Assembly: GCA_001872725.1 (NCBI GenBank)
Contig: MNWR01000029.1
Span: forward strand, 1-64,000
DNA: 64,000 bases
Origin: Proteobacteria bacterium CG1_02_64_396
Lineage (GTDB): Bacteria; Pseudomonadota; MNWR01; CG1-02-64-396
Reading direction: 5' to 3'
The translations under genes and the position numbers were made by a program. Position 1 is the stretch's first letter, and each line of letters starts with the position of its first letter. Shown here piece after piece: positions 16,610 through 26,236 of this stretch. The notes beneath the pieces are model-generated. The model saw only the letters and a list, made by a program, of their open reading frames with translations. It searched no databases and had not been told where the DNA came from.

Positions 16610-17685
16610 GGGTTCAGCTCCATTTCAAGGCTCAAGGCTTCGGCCTGGGCCAGCTTTTTGTGGGTTTTTTCAGCCGTCGCGGTGTGGGCGCCGAGCAGGG
16701 CGCGGTTGGGCAGATCGGTGCAATGCAGCTTGGCGCGGCTCAGATTTGCCCCGCCGAAACGACAATCCCGGTCGCCGTGCAGGTGGGACAGATCGGCGTG
16801 GCGCAGGTCGGCGGAGCCGAAATCGCTGCCTTGGTGGGAGGAGTGTTTCCAGAAGCTCATGGCCAGTTTCGTCCCGCGCAGATCGACCCCGGCCAGGCGC
16901 GCCTTCTGGGCGACCGAGGCGGTCAGGTCGGCGCCGCGCAGGTCGGTGTCGACCAGGTCGGCCTCCAGCAGCAGGGTGTGGGGGGCGTGCAGGTTTTCCA
17001 TGTGGGTGCGGTGCAACTTGGCCCCCTTGAGGTTGCCCTGGCTCAGGTCGGCGCCGCTCAGGTCGGCGTCGCTCAGGTCGCAATCCATCAGGGTGCAGCG
17101 GGGCAGGCTGGCTCCCGCCAGGTTTTGCCCGGCCAGATTGCAGCCGATCCACAGCGACTCCAGCGCCGACAGCCCGGTGAGGTTGCAGGTGGTCAGATCG
17201 GCCTGATGAAAAACCGCCTGATGCAGGTAGGCCCCCGAAAAATCGGCCCCCTCGAAGCGGCATTGCAGGGTGGAGACCTTGAACCAGCGGGTTTGCCCCA
17301 GAAGGGCGCCGCTCAGGTCGCTGGCGACCCACTGGCACAGGCTGGGGCTGGCGCCGCGCAGGTCGGCGCCGCGCAAATCGCTTTGGGCCACGGTCAATTG
17401 CTTGAGGGGGCGGTCGCCGAAGCGGGCGCCGCTCAGGTTGCAGGCGACGAAGGCGGCCCGGTCGAGCTGGCAGCCGGAAAGATCCAGGCCGCTCAGGTCG
17501 CACTCGTGCAGCGCCGCCTGCCCCAGGCTCGCCCCGCCGAGGCTGGCGCCGCGCAGATCGCACTTGAGCAGCGCCGCTCCGGCGAAGTCGACGCCGTTCA
17601 GGTCGAGCCCGGTCAAAGACCGTTCGTGGATCGGTTTGCCCCGGCGCAGCAGGGTTTGGAGTTCGTCGCAGGTTATGGGGGTCAT
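16606..17685 (-). CDS. Pentapeptide repeat protein, T6SS-associated
   Basis: A 359-residue protein. After a short leader (MTPITCDELQTLLRRGKPIH) nearly the whole length consists of A(D/N)LxG-type pentapeptides, for example SGADLSQGNLKGAKL, TDLRGADLT and GTKLAMS, interrupted by Trp-containing turns. These repeats fold as a right-handed beta helix. The start was set at the ATG that overlaps the upstream stop (TGATG), not at upstream codons in non-protein-like sequence. It is sandwiched between a DUF2169/pentapeptide gene and DUF3540. The family's place in T6SS spike loading is inferred from context. Confidence 0.85.
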   Translation of the reverse strand: MTPITCDELQTLLRRGKPIHERSLTGLDLNGVDFAGAALLKCDLRGASLGGASLGQAALHECDLSGLDLSGCQLDRAAFVACNLSGARFGDRPLKQLTVAQSDLRGADLRGASPSLCQWVASDLSGALLGQTRWFKVSTLQCRFEGADFSGAYLHQAVFHQADLTTCNLTGLSALESLWIGCNLAGQNLAGASLPRCTLMDCDLSDADLSGADLSQGNLKGAKLHRTHMENLHAPHTLLLEADLVDTDLRGADLTASVAQKARLAGVDLRGTKLAMSFWKHSSHQGSDFGSADLRHADLSHLHGDRDCRFGGANLSRAKLHCTDLPNRALLGAHTATAEKTHKKLAQAEALSLEMELNP

Positions 17686-20303
17686 CAGGCCACCGCCCCG
17701 AATGCGGTTTCGACAGCGCCCCTCAGATCGGCGTCGTCGAACAGGGCGTGCCCCCGCTCCAGCCGCACCAGATTGGCCCCGCGCAGGTCGGCCTGGGTGA
17801 AGTCGGTCTTGCGGGCCAGCGCCTGGAAGAGGTTGGCCTGGCGCAGGTCGGCGCCGATGAACTTGGCGTTGATCAGGATGCAGTGGGGCAGCGCCCCCTC
17901 GACCAGTCGGGCGCCGCTCAGATCGGCGCTGCCCAGATCGCAGCGCAGCAGGCGCACCAACCCCAGCTCGGCCCCGGTTAGATCCGATTCGCGCCACGAG
18001 CTGTTGAGCCCGTGGGTGGCGATCCAACTGGAGGCGCTGAGCGCCCCTTTGTTGAGCAGCGTTTTGGTCAGCTTGGCCCCGTCCCAACGACTGCCCTGCC
18101 CCTGAACCTCGACCAGGATCACCCGATTCATGTGGGCTTGGCTCAGGTCGGCGCCGCTCAAGTCGGCGCCGTTCAAGATCACCGTGTCGAGTGTTGCCCC
18201 CCGCCAGCGGCTGCCGGACGCCTTGAGTTCAAGCAGCGCCCCCTTGGTCATGACGACGCCGTCGAGCACTGCGGCGGTCAGGTTCAGCCGCAGCCCTACC
18301 GCCCGGTTCAAGCTGGCTGCGCTCAGGTCGGCGCCGCTCAAATCGGTGTCGACCAGCATCGCCCCGTCGAGCACCGCCCCCGCCAGCACCGCCCCCGCCC
18401 CCTTCAAATTGCTCAGGTTGGCCTTGGTCAGGTCGGCGCCGTCGAGCCTCGCCCCGCGCAGATCGGCCCCGGTCAGCGCGGCCTCCACCAGCCTGGCCCC
18501 GCGCAGATCGGCGGTTTTCAGGTTGGCCAGCTCCAGGTTGCAGCGGCTCAGGTCGCATCCGCGCAGATCCATGCCGGAGAGATCGACCCCGAGCAGATCG
18601 CGCCCCGCCAGCGGTTGATCCAGGCCGATCCAGCGTTCGACCTTGCGGCGCAGATGGGCGGCAACCTCGGGGCCGGGATGGGGACGGGTCGCCTGCACCG
18701 CCTGGCGCCGGGCCCGATCCTCCAGCCCCTTGATCTTCTCTTGGGCGGCGTCGAGTTGGGCCTGCCGTTCGGGGTCGAGCCCCTCCAGTTCGGCAACCCC
18801 CGCCAGGGGGGAGGGGCGGTCGGGTTCGGCGCGCTCGTCGGCCTCGGCAAGCGCCTTGGCAGGGTCGGCGGGGGGCGGGGGGGCGGCGGCCTGAACCTCG
18901 GCCAGGGGGCCGTTTTGTTGCTGCTCTTTGAGCTCGGCCAGCTTTTGTTGGCCGGTCTGGTCGGCTTCGTCGAGAAGGGCGCGGGCCTTGGTCAGCATCG
19001 CCCCCAGGTCGACTTCGCCCCGCTCCAGGGCGCCGGCGGGGATCACCCCCAGGGGGTTTGGCTGCGCCTTGGGGGGCTGGTAGTCGACCGGTTTTTCCAG
19101 GGGGGACTGAGCCCAGAAATCGGCCTCCATTTCATCGAGCCGCGCTTGGCGCTTGGCCAGGTCCTCGGCCTCGGCCTGCGCCTGGATCGCCTGGCGCAGG
19201 GCCTGTTCGGCCGCGGCGACGACAGGGGTGAGGGGGGCGTCGTCGAAGGCGTGCAGGTGGGCGGTTTTCGGGTCGGTGCGGGCCGCTAGGGTGCGGTGGT
19301 AGTGGGCCAGGTCGCGGGGCGCGTCATGCAGCGACTCGTACCCCCCCAGCAACGCGGCAATGTCTTCGCCGTCGGGGTCGAGGCAGTCGGTTTGGGCGCG
19401 ATAGAGGCAGACTCCGAGCTCCAGGTGGGGGATCAGCCACACCGTGTCAAAAACCGCATCGAGCGCCTGGGCCTCTTCGGGCGACTGACCGACCCGCTGC
19501 ACGAAGATCCGGGGGCGCATGCTCGGCAACATCCCCTCGATCACCGCTTGCGTGGGGTGCAGCCCCTCCAAGCGGTAGGGCTCCCCGCCGGCGAAGAATC
19601 CCTCCATCTGCTGATCGATGGGGGCGGCGTTGAAGGCGGCGGTGTCGCGGTTGCGGGGCATGTTGGGGGCGTCGACCGCCAACCATGCGGCGTCGAAGCT
19701 GCCGAGCAACGCTTGCCGGGCCGGGTGGGTGATGGGGACCGCAACGAACCCCGCCGCTTCGCTCTTTTGGGTGCGGTGGCGGATCGGATCGTCGGGATTT
19801 TCGATGTTGGGCATGGCCCCCTCGCCCGCCCCCCCCAACCGTTTGCCGGTGTAGCCGACCCCGTCGGGATTGCCGAAGTGGTCGGGGCCGCCGAAGGCGC
19901 GTGCGGCGGTCAGCGGCATGGCGGTAAAGGGGGTGGGGGCACAGATCTTTTGCCCCCCGGTCGCGGTCGCCCGCCAGGTGCGGTCGCCGATGATTTTTAA
20001 GCGTTTCGAAATGGGGCCGACTTGAACCGACACCCCCATCGCGGTCACCGCCTTGCCGCCGGGGGGGTAAGCGATGGAGGCCAGCAGCACCTCGCCGTAG
20101 CGCTTGGGATCGAGGGTGTCGAGCGGCTGCTTGGGGGGCAGCGCCTTGAGCGCCTCGGGCCAGCTCTGGTGCACGGCCAAAAAGCGGGGGTTGGGGGCGC
20201 CGAGCTTGAAAAAGCCCATGGCGACCGCCACAAAGTGGTGGCTGCCCGCGTGGGTGAAACAGCGGTGCATCATGGCCAGCGACAGGGGTTGGATCAGCCT
20301 CAT
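17685..20303 (-). CDS. DUF2169 and pentapeptide repeat protein, T6SS-associated
   Basis: An 872-residue protein. Residues 1 to about 300 are a DUF2169 domain (HFVAVAMGFFKL, TWRATATGG, PFTAMPLTAARAFGG, GYTGKRLG, LPNIENP-like MPNIENPDDPI, WLIPHLELGVCLYR). A helical, Ala/Gln/Glu-rich linker follows to about 590. The C-terminal 280 residues are pentapeptide repeats (LLGVDLSGMDLRGCDLSRCN onward). DUF2169 proteins act as VgrG-PAAR adaptors or chaperones in several T6SSs. The start is supported by GAGG five bases upstream; it follows vgrG by seven bases and overlaps the next gene by one. Confidence 0.88.
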   Translation of the reverse strand: MRLIQPLSLAMMHRCFTHAGSHHFVAVAMGFFKLGAPNPRFLAVHQSWPEALKALPPKQPLDTLDPKRYGEVLLASIAYPPGGKAVTAMGVSVQVGPISKRLKIIGDRTWRATATGGQKICAPTPFTAMPLTAARAFGGPDHFGNPDGVGYTGKRLGGAGEGAMPNIENPDDPIRHRTQKSEAAGFVAVPITHPARQALLGSFDAAWLAVDAPNMPRNRDTAAFNAAPIDQQMEGFFAGGEPYRLEGLHPTQAVIEGMLPSMRPRIFVQRVGQSPEEAQALDAVFDTVWLIPHLELGVCLYRAQTDCLDPDGEDIAALLGGYESLHDAPRDLAHYHRTLAARTDPKTAHLHAFDDAPLTPVVAAAEQALRQAIQAQAEAEDLAKRQARLDEMEADFWAQSPLEKPVDYQPPKAQPNPLGVIPAGALERGEVDLGAMLTKARALLDEADQTGQQKLAELKEQQQNGPLAEVQAAAPPPPADPAKALAEADERAEPDRPSPLAGVAELEGLDPERQAQLDAAQEKIKGLEDRARRQAVQATRPHPGPEVAAHLRRKVERWIGLDQPLAGRDLLGVDLSGMDLRGCDLSRCNLELANLKTADLRGARLVEAALTGADLRGARLDGADLTKANLSNLKGAGAVLAGAVLDGAMLVDTDLSGADLSAASLNRAVGLRLNLTAAVLDGVVMTKGALLELKASGSRWRGATLDTVILNGADLSGADLSQAHMNRVILVEVQGQGSRWDGAKLTKTLLNKGALSASSWIATHGLNSSWRESDLTGAELGLVRLLRCDLGSADLSGARLVEGALPHCILINAKFIGADLRQANLFQALARKTDFTQADLRGANLVRLERGHALFDDADLRGAVETAFGAVA

Positions 20304-20310
20304 GACGTCC

Positions 20311-22956
20311 TCATAAGACGATCTTGAGGGCGCCGACCAGGTCGGTGCTCAGGCCGCTGAGGATCGCTTCGAGCTGGGCCACCTTCTCTTGGCACTGCAC
20401 ACCGGAGCCCCAGAGGTTGATGTTGTTGCTCACCCCCGACAGGGTGATCGAGGTGGTGTCGCCCGCCAGGGTAATGTCGGTGCTGGAGCCGATGACGTTG
20501 ATCCCGGTGCTCGATCCGGTGACGTTGATTCGGGTGGTACTGCCCACCACCCCGATGTCGGTGGAATCGCCGGTGACGCTGATGCTGGTGTTGGCCCCGG
20601 TCACCCCGATGTTGGTCGAGACCCCGGTGACGTTGATGCCGGTCGACATGCCGGTGACCCCGATGCTGTCGCTCGCTCCGGTCACCCGCAGTTCGCTGCT
20701 TGCCCCGGTGATGGCGGCGCTGTCGCTCATCCCGGTCAGATTGAAGCCGGTGCTGATGCCGGTCAGGCCGAAACTGCTGCTGATGCCGGTCATCTCCATC
20801 CGGTTTTGCATGCCGGTCAGGCTCATCCCCTGGCTGATGCCGGTGATGCTACTGCTGGTGCTCATCCCGGTGGCGGAGACCTCGGTGTGCATCCCGGTCA
20901 CCGAGGTGTTGCTCGACATGCCGGTGATCGAGGTGTTGGTGTTGGTCCCGGTGGTGCTGGTGCTGGTGGAGGTGCCGACGGTGCTGGTGGTGGTGGAGGT
21001 ACCGGTGGTCGAGGTACGGGTTTCGGTGCCGGTGGTCGAAAGGCTTTCGCTGGTGCCGACCTTGTCTTCCCGGTAGTTGTAGCCGGTGTCGGACCACACC
21101 TTGGACTCATCGGCCTCCGAGGTGCTGTAGGTATTCCCGTAGGAATAGCTCTCGCTGAGGATGGCGTGCCGCCCGTTTTCAGAGGTGGAGTAGTTCCACC
21201 CCGCCCCCCTGCTGTAGGAGGCATCCTTGAATTTGCCGCTGTCGTAGGCCCCCGAGACCTTGCCCCAGGCGGCGTCGACGTCGCCGGTCGAGACGTTGGA
21301 ATTCATGCCGTAGCGCAGTGCACGGCTGTCGCCGTACGAGGTGGAATCGTTGTTGCCGACCTGGGTGTTGCTGGTCCAGCCGGGGGGGGTGACCACCTTG
21401 CTGCCGAAGCTGTGCAGGATTTGCTGGATTTCGGGCAGCTCCGATTCGTCGCTGCTGCGCCCCACCAACACGATGGCCCCCACCTCGGGGATGGTCTGCA
21501 TACTCGGGGCGAGTTTGACGAAGGTCGCCGCCCCGCCGCCGTCGGTCGAAAAGCTGACGTAGACCCCCTTGGCGTCGAGGCGGTCGCCGCTACAGGTGTC
21601 CTCGAAGGTGTGGCGGGCCAGGTCGAAGTCCCCTTTGTAGTCGTACTCCCAGCGCCCCGATCCTTCGACCGGTTGATGGGCCACCACCTGGGCGAGTAGG
21701 GAGCCCTGGTGGGTGTCTTGAATGTCGAAGGGGGTGACCAAGCCGGTCTCTTCGGTCGATTGGAATTGGTTGGAATACTTGCCGTCGAGGCTGGCCTCGT
21801 GCTGCACCTGGGTCAGGACGAAACTGCGCCCTTCAAGGCTGGGGCGAACCGGACTGGGGTTGCTCGGGGCGATGAGTGAGCCGGTCAGGGTGAAGGTGTG
21901 GCCGACCCGCATTCGGTCGCAGCTGCTCGCCCCGCTGAGCGAGGTGCCCGAGGTCGCCAGGGCGTCGGCGGCGTTGCCGGTGAAGCGGGTGACCTCCTCC
22001 TGATTGCAGCCGTATTGAAAAATCTTGTACTGATGGAAGGGCAGATCGTCGTCCCCCTCGGGCTGGGTCGCCTGCACGCTGGCGTATTCGGGGGGGTAGA
22101 AGGGGGCCTCCCAGGCGGCATGTTGACGCACGAAACGGCCATGGATCGTCGAGGTGGTCAGGGTCTGTTCGTAGCTGTACTGGGTAATCAAGTCGTCCTG
22201 ATCGAGACCGAGCGCCTCGATGTTGCTCATGGTGTAACGCAGGGGGCGGTTGTCGGGGTAGACCTTGGCGTAGTGGGGGCGGTTGGCGAAGACCGCCACA
22301 TGACCGCGCGCCGATTGCAGGAAGTAAAAGTAAAGCTGCGCCTTGCCCATCAAGCGCTGCACGAAGGCCAGATCGCTCTCGCCTGCCTGCAACCAGTCCT
22401 GCACCCGCCACACCGCCGGATTGTCGTCCCCCTCCAGGGTGCTCATGTCGTAGGCGACCTTGTGCTGGTCGAGCACCCCGGCAATGGCGTCGCGGATGTT
22501 GCATTGGGGGTGGATGCGGTAGTTGTTGCTCAGGCTGAGTTTGAACAGCGCCGCCTTGACCGTGAGGTTGTAGACCCCCGGCTCGGCCATGGCGAAGGAG
22601 ACGGCGATGCCGTTGAAAAACGACCACTGCGCGCTACCCCCCTGGGCCAGGGCGGTCAGAAAGGGAATGGGGGTCGCGTCGGGATCAAGGGGACGGCGCA
22701 CCGCGAAGGTGACCGGGCGCCCCATGATCTGGTCGAAATCGATCTGGCGTGTCGCGGCGGGGTCGGTATTGGCATGCAGTTGCAACTGAAACGAAAACGG
22801 GGCGTTGACCTGCTCCTGACCCTTGAAGCCGATCAGGCGAAACAGGTTCTGACCCAGCACCGTGCCGTCGGCCAGGGTGATGGCCAGTTGCAGGGCATCG
22901 TCGCCGCACGGCGGCTCGCGCAGATCGATGCGGCTGCGTCCGATGACCGCGCTCAT
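20311..22956 (-). CDS. vgrG: T6SS spike protein VgrG (TssI) with long repeat tail
   Basis: 881 residues. The N-terminal gp27/gp44-like region is clear (FRLIGFKGQEQVNAPFSFQL, FFNGIAVSFAMAEPGVYNLT, CNIRDAIAGVLDQHKVAYD, DLAFVQRLMGKAQLYFYF). The gp5-like part includes RSFVLTQVQHEAS and VGAIVLVGRSSDESELPEI. Residues about 655-850 are a run of roughly ten-residue units of the form TGxSTxxxVTG, predicted to extend the needle as a triple-stranded beta helix. The C-terminus is a short helix (KVAQLEAILSGLSTDLVGAL) with no recognised toxin domain. The start overlaps the tssG stop (ATGA). Confidence 0.93.
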   Translation of the reverse strand: MSAVIGRSRIDLREPPCGDDALQLAITLADGTVLGQNLFRLIGFKGQEQVNAPFSFQLQLHANTDPAATRQIDFDQIMGRPVTFAVRRPLDPDATPIPFLTALAQGGSAQWSFFNGIAVSFAMAEPGVYNLTVKAALFKLSLSNNYRIHPQCNIRDAIAGVLDQHKVAYDMSTLEGDDNPAVWRVQDWLQAGESDLAFVQRLMGKAQLYFYFLQSARGHVAVFANRPHYAKVYPDNRPLRYTMSNIEALGLDQDDLITQYSYEQTLTTSTIHGRFVRQHAAWEAPFYPPEYASVQATQPEGDDDLPFHQYKIFQYGCNQEEVTRFTGNAADALATSGTSLSGASSCDRMRVGHTFTLTGSLIAPSNPSPVRPSLEGRSFVLTQVQHEASLDGKYSNQFQSTEETGLVTPFDIQDTHQGSLLAQVVAHQPVEGSGRWEYDYKGDFDLARHTFEDTCSGDRLDAKGVYVSFSTDGGGAATFVKLAPSMQTIPEVGAIVLVGRSSDESELPEIQQILHSFGSKVVTPPGWTSNTQVGNNDSTSYGDSRALRYGMNSNVSTGDVDAAWGKVSGAYDSGKFKDASYSRGAGWNYSTSENGRHAILSESYSYGNTYSTSEADESKVWSDTGYNYREDKVGTSESLSTTGTETRTSTTGTSTTTSTVGTSTSTSTTGTNTNTSITGMSSNTSVTGMHTEVSATGMSTSSSITGISQGMSLTGMQNRMEMTGISSSFGLTGISTGFNLTGMSDSAAITGASSELRVTGASDSIGVTGMSTGINVTGVSTNIGVTGANTSISVTGDSTDIGVVGSTTRINVTGSSTGINVIGSSTDITLAGDTTSITLSGVSNNINLWGSGVQCQEKVAQLEAILSGLSTDLVGALKIVL

Positions 22957-24056
22957 GCCGCCTCCTGCCCGGCGAAGGCGGGGATGATAAAGCGCACCTC
23001 GCTGGGGGGGTGATCGGGTAGATCGGCCCCATCCCCCAGCCAGGCATCGAGGCCGAGCCGGGGGGATGGCGCCCGTGCCAGCAGCGGGGCGTCGCCCAAC
23101 CGCGCCTGTGCCCCCAGGTGGGTGGCACGCGGTTGCAGCCGGGCATCCCAGGGCTGGGTTTGCAGCCGGATGTGGCAGTCGAGGGAGCGTCCGGTCAAGA
23201 AGTGAAGCAGCGCCTTGAAACCGGCGTGACCCTCCCCCCCCGGCAGCAGCGCCTCGAAGCGCGCCCGGGGCAGGGGGCCGATGCTCAGGCCGATTCCCGC
23301 CTGTTCGTCCCAGGCCCGCTGCCCCAAGGGGGTGTCGATCCCGAGCCGGTTGCGGCGCTTGCCGAGGCGGATTTGGTCCTCCTCGGCGATGGCGAACCAG
23401 TTGCCCACGTAGGGTTCGAGCGCGACCGGCGCTTGCACGAAGGCGCCCAGCACCCGAATCAAGGCGGTGGGGCTGCGGCGTTGATCGGCCAGCAGGCCGG
23501 TCAGAGCCAGCAGGGCGCGGCGGGGCAGCGGTAGGGGGTTGGGCAGGTCGGGATCGCAGCATCCGAGCAGGGCGGCCAGATCCCGCCCCAGGGGGGTCTG
23601 CTCCGGGTCGTCGCTGGTGCTCAATCCCGGCTGCTGCCGGGCCTTGATCTCAAAGCGCAGGGTGTTGATGCGGTGGTTGAACAGATCGAGAAAGTCGCCC
23701 ATCGCCCGGTCGCCCCGGGCCGCCCGATCCCGAGCCCACTCCCCGTAAGGGTCGGGCAGGGGGCCCATGGCCCCCGCGATGCTGTAGTTGGGGGTCGCCA
23801 GCGCGACGGGGCCATCCTCGCCCTCGGTTTTCCAGCCACTGACCTCGTGGCCGGGGAAGGCGGCCGACAGCTCCCCCTTGAAACGCAGCGGCGGAATCGG
23901 ATCGCCGTGCGCACCGGTGGTGTTGGCCGGGTGCCCCTGCCCGGGACGCAACAACAGGCGCACGAGCTGATAGAAATCGAAGCCCGCGTGCCCCCGCTGG
24001 AGTTGCCCCCTTAAATCAGAGGCTGGTCGCCGCAACGCACTGGCCATCGTTTCCAT
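22953..24056 (-). CDS. tssG: T6SS baseplate protein TssG (ImpH)
   Basis: TssG forms the baseplate wedge with TssF and TssE. The family start is visible (LQRGHAGFDFYQLVRLLLRP), followed by FKGELSAAFPGHEVSGW, then SIAGAMGPLPDPYGEWARDR and FLDLFNHRINTLRFEIK, the strongest TssG signature. Length is 367 residues from the first ATG; a second ATG three codons later is also possible. The start overlaps tssF by about 46 bases and the end overlaps vgrG. Confidence 0.95.
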   Translation of the reverse strand: METMASALRRPASDLRGQLQRGHAGFDFYQLVRLLLRPGQGHPANTTGAHGDPIPPLRFKGELSAAFPGHEVSGWKTEGEDGPVALATPNYSIAGAMGPLPDPYGEWARDRAARGDRAMGDFLDLFNHRINTLRFEIKARQQPGLSTSDDPEQTPLGRDLAALLGCCDPDLPNPLPLPRRALLALTGLLADQRRSPTALIRVLGAFVQAPVALEPYVGNWFAIAEEDQIRLGKRRNRLGIDTPLGQRAWDEQAGIGLSIGPLPRARFEALLPGGEGHAGFKALLHFLTGRSLDCHIRLQTQPWDARLQPRATHLGAQARLGDAPLLARAPSPRLGLDAWLGDGADLPDHPPSEVRFIIPAFAGQEAA

Positions 24057-25795
24057 ACCCCCTCGTGACGATCACTCCTAAGCCCCACCTCGACAAAGGT
24101 GTTCAGGTGGGCCAGCAGCGCCAGAAAATGGGTGAGGACCGCCCCAAACAGCAGCGGACTGCCCCCTTCGAACCGTTTTTCGATCACTTGCAACTCAACC
24201 GCCAATCCCCGCCTAAAACCTCGCCACGGCTGCTGTTCGATCAGCCGCATCGCCGGAGTCAGGGTCAGCCCCTCCAACCCCTCGATCTGCTTCCACCCCT
24301 TTTCTCGGTCCTCTCCGGCGTGCAGACGCAGCATCCGCTTGAGGTTTTCGAGATCGAGGTTTTGCAGGTTCATCCCCAGTTGGGTCACCAGCCGCCAAGG
24401 GCGGGCGCCGAGTTGGGTGGGGTGGCGGTGGGGGGTGGGGGTGTCGAGCAGGGTCGCCCCGACCACCGCGCCGGGCCCCTCCAACTTGAAGGTGTCGCCC
24501 GCCCGCAGCCATTCGGGCAGGTTGCGGTTGGTGCACAGCGCCCGCCCCCCGATCACCGCGTCGGCGGGCAAATCCAGGTCGAACTGTCGATCCATGAACG
24601 AGATGTAGAACTCGCTTCCGGCCACCTGGGGCAGATGGCTCTCCTCCCGGCGCCAGCCGTAGAAGGTGTCCCGCTCCTCCAACCGATCAAACCCCTCCAT
24701 GGCAAAGAAGGGGACCACCTCGCGGGGACGTCCGCCGGGGCGGGTGGCGGTCAGCCGTTCGAGGGCGTAGATCTCGCAGTAGCGGTGGCGGGCGACGTCG
24801 CCGGTCAGCCGGTATTCGTAGCTTTTCTGGTCGAGGATCAGCGGGTCGATCGGTTGGGGGAAGAGGTTGACCAGCGGCACGCAGTTGAGCCGCAGCAGGG
24901 AGCGGTTCGCCTTGAAGGTGGCGTTGGTATCGAACAGAAAGAAGAGCTCGAAATCCTCAATCGCCCCCCCCAGGTCGATTCCCTCCAGATCGAAGAAGAG
25001 AAACTTGGCCGGGAAGGCGAAATACTCCTGCAACAGCCGGTAGCCGGGGTGGGTAGCGTCCCGCTCCGGCAGCGCCCCCTCGTCCGCCTCGAAGCCGACC
25101 CAGCGCAGGGTCTCGGGGGGGAGGAAGGTTGTCTGCGCGCCGATCCGCACCGCGATCCCGCTCAGGTTGACCATCAGCAGGTTGTAAAGGGTGAAGGCCG
25201 CAGGGGCGCGGGTGTCGATGTGCAGCCGCAGGGTGGGGGCGCCCAGCGCTTGAATGGGGTCGTTGCTCCCTGGTATGCGGGTCACCTGCACCTGTAGGGT
25301 CGAGAAGACCTCGGGATGCCCCAGCAAGAACTCCAGGCTCGCCGCTTTGCGCAGATGGAGCGAAGCGACCTCCAACGGCAGCAGGGTGGTTTGCCAGCAG
25401 GTGCGCATTCGGCAGGGGGTGGTGTACCCCTCGCTGCTCTTGGCCTGGGTTTGAAACAGGCGGTGGCGCTCCAGGGTGAAGGGGCCGCCCGGTTTCATCG
25501 CCACCTGGGCCACCGCCATCGAGGGGATGGGGGCCTCAAGGTGGGGATACAGGGCGGCGAGCAGGGTGTTGGGCAAGGCGGCCCGGTCGCTTTCGAGTTG
25601 GTAATGCAGCCGACCGGTGAGGAAGGCGAACGATTGCAGCAGCAGTTCAACGTGGGGATCGCCCGAGTGGCCATGGCTCATGGCCAGCGCCTGGGCGGTG
25701 GCGGGATGGGCGTCGGCGAACTGCCGACCCTCTTGACGCAGCAGTCGCAGCTCTTCGTGGTAAAAGTCTTTGAGTTTGAGCGCTTCGCCGGTCAT
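24011..25795 (-). CDS. tssF: T6SS baseplate protein TssF (ImpG)
   Basis: 594 residues beginning MTGEALKLKDFYHEELRLLR, the classic TssF opening (the frame is open further upstream but without homology). Other family blocks: DPHVELLLQSFAFLTGRLHY, LYPHLEAPIPSMAVAQ, LHIDTRAPAAFTLYNLLMVN, VNLFPQPIDP and RSLLRLNCVPL. TssF forms the wedge with TssG. It lies 43 bases after tssE and overlaps tssG. Confidence 0.95.
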   Translation of the reverse strand: MTGEALKLKDFYHEELRLLRQEGRQFADAHPATAQALAMSHGHSGDPHVELLLQSFAFLTGRLHYQLESDRAALPNTLLAALYPHLEAPIPSMAVAQVAMKPGGPFTLERHRLFQTQAKSSEGYTTPCRMRTCWQTTLLPLEVASLHLRKAASLEFLLGHPEVFSTLQVQVTRIPGSNDPIQALGAPTLRLHIDTRAPAAFTLYNLLMVNLSGIAVRIGAQTTFLPPETLRWVGFEADEGALPERDATHPGYRLLQEYFAFPAKFLFFDLEGIDLGGAIEDFELFFLFDTNATFKANRSLLRLNCVPLVNLFPQPIDPLILDQKSYEYRLTGDVARHRYCEIYALERLTATRPGGRPREVVPFFAMEGFDRLEERDTFYGWRREESHLPQVAGSEFYISFMDRQFDLDLPADAVIGGRALCTNRNLPEWLRAGDTFKLEGPGAVVGATLLDTPTPHRHPTQLGARPWRLVTQLGMNLQNLDLENLKRMLRLHAGEDREKGWKQIEGLEGLTLTPAMRLIEQQPWRGFRRGLAVELQVIEKRFEGGSPLLFGAVLTHFLALLAHLNTFVEVGLRSDRHEGVWKRWPVRCGDQPLI

Positions 25796-25838
25796 GACAC
25801 TCTCCGAAAAACCACTATGCGACGCCCCCGACGCAGCC

Positions 25839-26219
25839 TTACGGCTGCCCTTCCAGGGGAAATCGGATCTCCTCAACCTCCTGTCCCAGATTGAGTTTGG
25901 CCCGCACCACCAAACGGTAGGGGGCGTTGGTAACCCCCCGTTCGACCTCGACCGCCACGTCGCGCAGACGCAGCTCCCAACGGGCGATCAACCGGCTGAG
26001 CGCCTGGGTATAGGCGGCCAGCGCCTCCCCTCCGCCGCCGGGGTGCAGGGCGACCGGGCTTTCCAGGCCGAAGCCGAAGAGCCCCTCCTGGCCGTCGAAG
26101 GGGGAGCGGGCGCTGGCGACGATCCGCTGCACATTGGCTCGGATCAACGCCAAGGGGTCGTCCCCCTCCCGCTGCCCCCCTCTGGGGTCGCTCAACCGCT
26201 CGAAGAGATAACGTTTCAT
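25839..26219 (-). CDS. tssE: T6SS baseplate protein TssE (gp25-like)
   Basis: 126 residues from MKRYLFERLSDPRGGQ. The gp25/lysozyme-like wedge fold is recognisable: LIRANVQRIVASARS, then EGLFGFGLESPV, LSRLIARWELRLRDVAVEVE and YRLVVRAKLNLGQEVEEIRF. This is a component of the T6SS baseplate wedge that nucleates the sheath. The upstream in-frame ATG would overlap hcp heavily and was rejected. It follows hcp by 17 bases. Confidence 0.92.
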   Translation of the reverse strand: MKRYLFERLSDPRGGQREGDDPLALIRANVQRIVASARSPFDGQEGLFGFGLESPVALHPGGGGEALAAYTQALSRLIARWELRLRDVAVEVERGVTNAPYRLVVRAKLNLGQEVEEIRFPLEGQP

Positions 26220-26236
26220 GCGCCCGCCGCACCCGA

